Shown here piece after piece: positions 42,945 through 47,000 of a DNA stretch of 47,000 nucleotides. Under the pieces are notes generated by a model. That model was not told the DNA's origin. It worked only from the letters and a program-made list of their open reading frames with translations, and searched no databases. Position 1 is the stretch's first letter. Every line of letters starts with the position of its first letter. Position numbers and translations under genes: made by a program. This stretch comes from Paraktedonobacter sp964250225 (GTDB taxonomy: Bacteria; Chloroflexota; Ktedonobacteria; Ktedonobacterales; Ktedonobacteraceae): contig CAXUEY010000031.1 of the NCBI GenBank assembly GCA_964250225.1, forward strand, positions 1 through 47,000, in the 5' to 3' direction.

Positions 42945-43940
42945 CTAATGAACACGCCCTGGATGCAGCTCCCGTCCAGCGCGCAACTCCTTCTCGTAGC
43001 GCCCAATCCGCATCGTCACGTGCATACCGACGTGCTCGTAGAGGCGCTGGGCACCGGTCAGACTTTCGCCATCAACGCCCAGACCAGCGCGCTTGAGGCC
43101 GCACTGGTGGAAGACGCCAAAGGCATGCCGCAAAAGCGCGCTCCCCAGGCCGCGTTTGCGCCAGGACGCGAGCACGGCCACCTGGCCGATCCAGCCCAGG
43201 CCGCTCTCTGGATCACGCACCCGACAAAGTGCCGCGCCCACAACGCGCTCGCCATCCACCGCCAGAAACCAGAGCGTGGGATCAAATTGCTCGCGGACCA
43301 TACCCTGTTGCCACTCCTCGAACGCGCGCGGCGTGTGCGCGAAATGGTCCTGGAAGCCCTCTTCAACGACTTCGTAGGCCCGTTGAATATCCTCCACGCT
43401 GCCATCGCAGACGCGCACAGTGATGCCATCTGGCCAGATGGCCGGTGCTGGCTGTGCGTCGAGCGCGATCTGCATCGTGAAGAAAACTCGCGTCAGGGTG
43501 TAGTTATATGCTTCAAAGAGGCCACGCGCGGCGCTGCTGCTGGCCACAATGTTATTTACCAACACAAAACGCGTCCCCTCTGGCTGGCTCGCGGCCACTG
43601 CTTCCGCGCGTGCATCGATCAGATCGAGTAACGTCGCGCCCAGGCCACGCCCCTTGTAGGCAGGGTGTACATAGCCGTCCGCCCAGACGCGCCCATAGTC
43701 AGCAGCGTCGTGAGACCCAAAAGTACCATACGCGACCAGTTCGCCCTGTGGGGAGTGAATACACCAGGCATCGGTCGCGGGATTGAGGTTCTCCCAATCG
43801 CCGCGAATATCGTCTGGCGTATAGCGATCAGCTTCGCCAACCTCGTCCATATCCATGAGATAGAGCAGCTCGATAATGGCGGCAATATCTTCGTCCACGG
43901 GAGGACGCACGGTATAACTGGTGGGAAGATGTGGGTACAT
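42945..43940 (-). CDS. Tandem GNAT acetyltransferase (two domains)
   Basis: 331 residues from the ATG at 43940, preceded by AAAGGA. Two GNAT domains: the first has YVHPAYKGRGLGATLLDLI (about residue 100), the second QVAVLASWRKRGLGSALL then LGVDGESLTGAQRLYEHVGM. Both keep the acetyl-CoA loop (R-G-L-G). The two-domain layout and the C-terminal LYE.VGM recall mycothiol synthase MshD, but many tandem GNATs have other roles, and no msh genes are nearby. A palindrome (44033-44053) sits upstream. Confidence 0.85.
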   Translation of the reverse strand: MYPHLPTSYTVRPPVDEDIAAIIELLYLMDMDEVGEADRYTPDDIRGDWENLNPATDAWCIHSPQGELVAYGTFGSHDAADYGRVWADGYVHPAYKGRGLGATLLDLIDARAEAVAASQPEGTRFVLVNNIVASSSAARGLFEAYNYTLTRVFFTMQIALDAQPAPAIWPDGITVRVCDGSVEDIQRAYEVVEEGFQDHFAHTPRAFEEWQQGMVREQFDPTLWFLAVDGERVVGAALCRVRDPESGLGWIGQVAVLASWRKRGLGSALLRHAFGVFHQCGLKRAGLGVDGESLTGAQRLYEHVGMHVTMRIGRYEKELRAGRELHPGRVH

Positions 43941-44032
43941 AGAAAAATCCTTTCCATCCTTGTTCAGCAAGGTATTGCTGATTGTAAAAACTGGTAAAAC
44001 GGTACACTGTGCTATAGCATAGAGAGGCCTGT

Positions 44033-44053
44033 TAATAGGTATCATACCTGTTA
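44033..44053. promoter_or_regulatory. 21-bp palindrome upstream of the tandem GNAT gene
   Basis: TAATAGGTAT-C-ATACCTGTTA: nine of ten pairs match around a central C. It lies about 93 bases before the ATG, near where a promoter is expected, and is a candidate operator. Confidence 0.5.
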
Positions 44054-44175
44054 TCACAAAAATTCAGGCAGCGAGGGACAGTGTGTCCTTTCAGAGAGAT
44101 GGGGGCATACAGGCCAGCTTGAAGCGATTCGCTGCGCGTCACGCACAGTGAACTCGAAAAGTCATGAACCCTGGT

Positions 44176-45306
44176 CTAAAGGCACAGGGCTTGCAGATGC
44201 CCTTCATCGGGACGACGATTCTTCCGGCGTCTCTCCAGGCCCACAATAGGCACCATGACCGATGCCCAAGAAATATTCAGAGCGGCATTGATGTCAGCGT
44301 TCATCGTCATACCGCACGCAACACAACAGAAGACGGCTTGACTCTTGCGGTTCTCTTTTGCACAATGGCCGCACGCTGAACACGTGCGAGACGTGTTGCG
44401 TGGGTCTACCAGATGCAAGGGAACACCTGCGAGAGCAGCCTTATAGGAAAGGAAAAAACGCAGTTGCCAGAATGACCAATTGCTCTGCTTCGACCGCTGC
44501 GAGTGTCGTAACCGTGCTTCCGTCCGAGAACGGATGTGTCTTAACTCTTCGAGAGCGATAGCTTTTCCGGTTGCTTTGGCTTTCTGAACCAGTCGTTTGG
44601 AGATCACATGATTGGAGTTCTTTTGAAAACGGGCTTGCCGCCCGGAGAGCTTTTTGAGATGGCGTTTGGCCGACTTGGTCCCACATTTTTGCAGTCGTTG
44701 ACGCAGTGCGTGGTATCGGGCGCGGTTTTTCTCAACCTGCTCACCGCTAAAGGTTTCGCCAGTGCTGTCGGTTGCCACGTTGATGATGCCCAGATCGACA
44801 CCCAATGTCTCGCTCGTTTCAAACGGTTCAGGCGTGGGAGTGTCGATGGTCACTGCCAAATAAAAGACGCCTTTGCGATAGATCAGATCAGCTTGTCCTT
44901 TAATTGTATTCAGGCGAGCTTCTTGCGACGGACCCACCTGGAAAGGAACGAGCACGCGCTTGTTCAGCGTCAACAGAGAAACGGTCAGCAGCCCTTTAAA
45001 GCTCATGACTCGTTCATCGTAGACAATCGCTCCCTCTGGCTTGAAGGCGGGGAGAATACGCTTGTCCCGCTTGTAGACTTCACTCACCTTGCTAATAGCC
45101 CGGATAGCCAATTGTGCTGCCAGCTTATAGGTGGTACGCAACTCGCCATACACGATTTTTTGCAACTCAAATTTATTGGCCGTCTTTTCGGCAAATGCCA
45201 CACCTGCCACATAATTACATGCCGCATTAAATGCGTGCATAGTATCCAGCAAGGCTTGGTGCTGTTCGGGCGTCGGTTTGAGTTTCAAAAGCAGTGTTTG
45301 TTTCAT
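44176..45306 (-). CDS. tnpB: TnpB RNA-guided nuclease (IS605 OrfB)
   Basis: 376 residues, normal for TnpB. The RuvC triad is intact: Asp171 (GVDLGIINVATD), Glu253 (AIALEELRHIR) and Asp338 (MNADINAALNI). The zinc finger between has CSAC (309, 312) and a CVAC pair (328, 331). TnpB uses a guide RNA from the element's 3' end to cut DNA next to a short TAM. By family rule the guide scaffold should cover the last part of this gene and DNA below 44176. It appears intact and possibly active. Confidence 0.93.
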   Translation of the reverse strand: MKQTLLLKLKPTPEQHQALLDTMHAFNAACNYVAGVAFAEKTANKFELQKIVYGELRTTYKLAAQLAIRAISKVSEVYKRDKRILPAFKPEGAIVYDERVMSFKGLLTVSLLTLNKRVLVPFQVGPSQEARLNTIKGQADLIYRKGVFYLAVTIDTPTPEPFETSETLGVDLGIINVATDSTGETFSGEQVEKNRARYHALRQRLQKCGTKSAKRHLKKLSGRQARFQKNSNHVISKRLVQKAKATGKAIALEELRHIRSRTEARLRHSQRSKQSNWSFWQLRFFLSYKAALAGVPLHLVDPRNTSRTCSACGHCAKENRKSQAVFCCVACGMTMNADINAALNISWASVMVPIVGLERRRKNRRPDEGHLQALCL

Positions 45307-45312
45307 AGGTCT

Positions 45313-45341
45313 ATTCTAATAGGTATTGAGAAAATTGTCAA
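45313..45341 (-). promoter_or_regulatory. Promoter of tnpB
   Basis: On minus, TTGACA (45336-45341), 17 bases, TAGAAT (45313-45318). The start point would be only a few bases before the ATG (45306), so the message may be nearly leaderless. Confidence 0.65.
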
Positions 45342-45379
45342 TAGTTTGCGCCTGCGGGCGCGGGCAATTCACCCCCGGC

Positions 45380-45529
45380 TTAAAAGCGCGGGGCTTCCTT
45401 GCCCGGTTTCTGTGACCGAAAGTCCTGATAGAGGAGACGAATGGTTTTTCCACTCGCCAGGCGAAGATCCGGTTCGCCAATATACGTTTCGTCTGAGACT
45501 GTCAATACACCTTGTACAAAATGACCCAT
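45380..45529 (-). pseudogene. Truncated immunity-like gene cut by the IS
   Basis: 49 codons from the ATG at 45529. The first 40 residues (MGHFVQGVLTVSDE ... PDLRLASGKTIRLLYQD) resemble the start of the intact 188-residue gene at 45718-46284 (MTIFVQGTLLEKD ... LLFRLADETTILV). The frame then enters the IS hairpin and stops at 45380-45382. The missing 140 or so residues are not found beyond the IS, so the gene is broken by insertion plus loss of DNA. Confidence 0.75.
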
Positions 45530-45551
45530 GATAAACTCTCCCTTGCTTTAC

Positions 45552-45649
45552 TCAGTTGGTCTGTCTGTCAAAGACGGATATGATTCTTCCCGGATTGGTC
45601 GTGCTTATTCGGATGTCTACCGTTAAAACATGTTTTTTTATTTCCTCTA
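45552..45649 (-). pseudogene. Remnant of a second toxin C-terminus
   Basis: In the frame ending TGA at 45552-45554, the last residues read DIRISTTNPGRIISVF then DRQTN. This matches the tail of the toxin at 46305 onward (VVISKTSPGRVITVY). Upstream the frame is lost within about 30 codons. It ends 22 bases before the truncated immunity gene, the same arrangement as the intact pair (20 bases). Confidence 0.65.
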
Positions 45650-45721
45650 GAGAAGATCGCGTTTAGCAATGATTGCCAGCAGGCTCATGGGAGAATTTCT
45701 TTGATCCGCTATCTGTGTCAT
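45647..45721 (-). CDS. 24-codon ORF overlapping the immunity gene stop
   Basis: MTQIADQRNSPMSLLAIIAK and four more residues. Its ATG shares ATGA with the end of the 188-residue gene, and GGGAG lies upstream, so it is likely translated. It runs into the toxin-tail remnant, so it may be the front of a decayed cassette rather than a functional peptide. Confidence 0.35.
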   Translation of the reverse strand: MTQIADQRNSPMSLLAIIAKRDLL

Positions 45722-46284
45722 AAACCAGCTCCCTCGTGGGGAAGAAGAGCGAGCAAATCCAGACGCGAGGATGTCCATTCCAGATAGCCGCCAACTGCAA
45801 TCTGCGCTAGCTGTTCACCCTGCTTCTGCAAATCGGGTTCGATGTGCGCTCGGCTCACGACCACCTTGCCAATTGCAGTTTCCAGCAGAATAAGATCTCC
45901 TTCGCCGAAGCGGGAAGCATAGGCCGCGAGATAGGTCTGTGTGGTCGTATCCCAGCAAGGGTCAAGCACTTGCCCTTGTGTCACATGATCAAGCGATCTG
46001 ACTCCCCCATCCTTTGCCAGAGACTCCTCTCTCACCACGTGTAAGGAAGTCTCAGGAGCAACTGCTGGAAAGTAGCGGGTGTGGCGTGGTCTCACCTTGA
46101 GTAGAAGATGATAGGGTACCCCTACTATGCTTTCTGTGCTCATCGGCAGCATGGATTCTGCCCGATGATCTCCATTGTCAAAAACGAGAATAGTGGTTTC
46201 GTCGGCAAGACGAAAGAGCAGATCGCAATACCACTCGATTTCGCAATCTTTTTCTAGAAGTGTGCCTTGCACAAAGATGGTCAT
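45718..46284 (-). CDS. Putative immunity protein of a polymorphic toxin
   Basis: 188 residues, no signal peptide or TM, beta-rich pattern (VQGTLLEKD, TTILVFDNGD, LILLETAIGKVVVSRAHIEP). I do not recognise the family. The immunity role is inferred: it starts 20 bases after the end of a toxin-like C-terminus, and a paralogous truncated gene follows a homologous toxin tail in the same order. The ATG follows GAGGAGAAGAC. It appears intact although the toxin is broken, as expected if it is kept for protection. Confidence 0.68.
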   Translation of the reverse strand: MTIFVQGTLLEKDCEIEWYCDLLFRLADETTILVFDNGDHRAESMLPMSTESIVGVPYHLLLKVRPRHTRYFPAVAPETSLHVVREESLAKDGGVRSLDHVTQGQVLDPCWDTTTQTYLAAYASRFGEGDLILLETAIGKVVVSRAHIEPDLQKQGEQLAQIAVGGYLEWTSSRLDLLALLPHEGAGL

Positions 46285-46304
46285 GTCTTCTCCTCATATT
46301 TGCA

Positions 46305-47000
46305 TTAGGGATCAGGGATATAGACCGTGATCACTCTTCCTGGACTGGTCTTACTTATCACAACATCGATGGTTTCATAGAATGTATTGCCTTTGTCATC
46401 AGTGACTTCAACATCAGTAAACTCATACACAGATGACGTCGCGCTTTGCTTAATGGGCTGACTGGATTCTACTCCATTCCCCATTCAACATGTCCCTAAT
46501 GAGTTTCGCTAAGCTGTCATCGCTGAGTTCCTTAAAGTCTTCTCCATGACTGCTAGCTCTGATATGGTCAAGCGTACTCTGGTCAGACCAATACGTATTC
46601 CCGTCACTTTGGGAAACACTTTTGACATTGGTAGGCTCATGGACGTTCGGTTTCCCTTGATTCTCTTGATAGTATTGCTCATACTTTATCTCATACTCTA
46701 GCAGTTCGCGATATTCCTCTTCCGAGAGGCCAGGATTGTCCTTGACGATCTGCCTCACAGTTCCCAGATCTTGTCCCGTCTTGTTGGCAAGATCCTCTGC
46801 CATCTGCTCCTGCTCAGAGGTCAGCCCCAGCGTGGAAGTCTGTGGGTCTTCCCCCGCAGGCGTATTGACAGGATTCTCAGGCGGCGGTAAGGTATCCTCG
46901 AACGCTGGGAGTTACGCTAAGTCCTGCAAAGGCTCCTGCTCAGGCCCGCTTTGCATCTCATTGGTAAAGAACGACGATTCAATCTTCACAGGTGTCAACT
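46305..47000 (-). pseudogene. Polymorphic toxin-like gene, 3' part, with nonsense and frameshift (partial at right edge)
   Basis: The frame enters from the right edge (LTPVKIESSFFTNEM ...) and meets TAA at 46912-46914. The same frame continues with matching Pro/Glu-rich composition (LPAFEDTLPPPENPVNTP) through TSEQEQ and MAEDLANKTGQDLG to about 46483. There a G4 run (46479-46482 on minus) appears to hold one extra base. Read with three Gs, the protein continues NGVESSQPIKQ ... YEFTDVEVTDDKGNTFYET then IDVVISKTSPGRVITVY and IPDP, stopping at 46305-46307. Short beta-rich tails of this kind end many polymorphic toxins (possibly RNases). If the two breaks are not sequencing errors, this is a dead toxin. 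Confidence 0.72.

Larger units (their letters stand above)
44100..45405 (-). mobile_element. tnpB-only IS200/IS605-group element (approximate ends)
   Basis: Contains only tnpB (no Y1 transposase tnpA), the IS1341-like form. The 5' side has a hairpin with CGGGCAA/TTGCCCG outer arms (45361-45405) and CCCCG/CGGGG inner arms; the 3' side has a CTGTGCGT/ACGCGCAG hairpin (near 44132-44148). It cannot move alone. Its left side coincides with the break in an immunity-like gene (45380-45529). Exact ends are not determined, as these elements lack inverted terminal repeats. Confidence 0.7.

Noticed and set aside
44608..45531. 307-codon plus ORF antisense to tnpB
   Set aside because: Shadow frame of tnpB and the truncated immunity gene.
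1..47000. CRISPR arrays, rRNA and tRNA genes
   Set aside because: I looked for regularly spaced repeats and for tRNA-like GGTTCGA arms and found none.

Overview
The window reads as a chromosomal segment of a multicellular-type Chloroflexota bacterium, most likely class Ktedonobacteria. That is an inference from gene content and codon style; there is no rRNA or tRNA gene to fix it. Pointers are several PknB-like Ser/Thr kinases carrying zinc ribbons, PP2C phosphatases, a large LuxR-type ATPase regulator, a TrpB2-type tryptophan synthase, a class I lysyl-tRNA synthetase, moderate-to-high GC coding DNA and sigma-70-like promoters. It is a scaffold: 100 Ns lie at 29339-29438.

Layout. 1-4.1 kb: a secreted repeat protein (cut by the left edge), trpB2 and an SDR epimerase, all on minus. 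4.1-9.5 kb (plus): a secreted M28 peptidase with a PKD domain, an LLM-class flavin monooxygenase, and one polypeptide joining a Ser/Thr kinase, a zinc ribbon and a PP2C phosphatase. 9.5-14.7 kb (minus): a DUF4352 membrane protein, lysK, and a leuD-leuB operon behind a well-formed T-box leader with its own promoter. 14.7-20 kb (minus): a three-gene operon of a PknG-type kinase (zinc ribbons, kinase, TPR), a von Willebrand A protein and a four-TM membrane protein that resembles GlnX of the mycobacterial PknG pathway. 20.1-25.9 kb: a structured leader, a PATAN-like protein, a six-TM HAMP protein, a very long terminator hairpin, an acidic hypothetical protein, and a two-component system (LiaS/NarL type). 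25.9-31.9 kb: a TfoX-N protein, an NB-ARC/TPR/LuxR regulator, the scaffold gap, a PP2C phosphatase and an MFS exporter. 31.9-35 kb (minus): a tight four-gene operon of an uncharacterised helical protein, a nucleotidyltransferase-like protein, an iodotyrosine-deiodinase-like nitroreductase and a Dam-type adenine methylase. 35-39.8 kb: small proteins, a transmembrane kinase with a lectin-like outer domain, and a GNAT. 39.8-44 kb (minus): korAB (2-oxoacid:ferredoxin oxidoreductase) with a long structured leader, and a tandem GNAT protein. 44-47 kb (minus): a decayed polymorphic toxin/immunity array invaded by a tnpB-only insertion sequence.

How the parts fit. Protein phosphorylation dominates (three Ser/Thr kinases, two PP2C domains, one histidine kinase and its regulator). 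The most coherent unit is the PknG-like operon, which by analogy with mycobacteria may sense an extracytoplasmic nutrient through the membrane partner. The most interesting decayed unit is at the right end: two homologous toxin tails, each followed about 20 bp later by a related immunity gene. One toxin is broken by a stop codon and a homopolymer frameshift; the second immunity gene is cut short at the insertion sequence.
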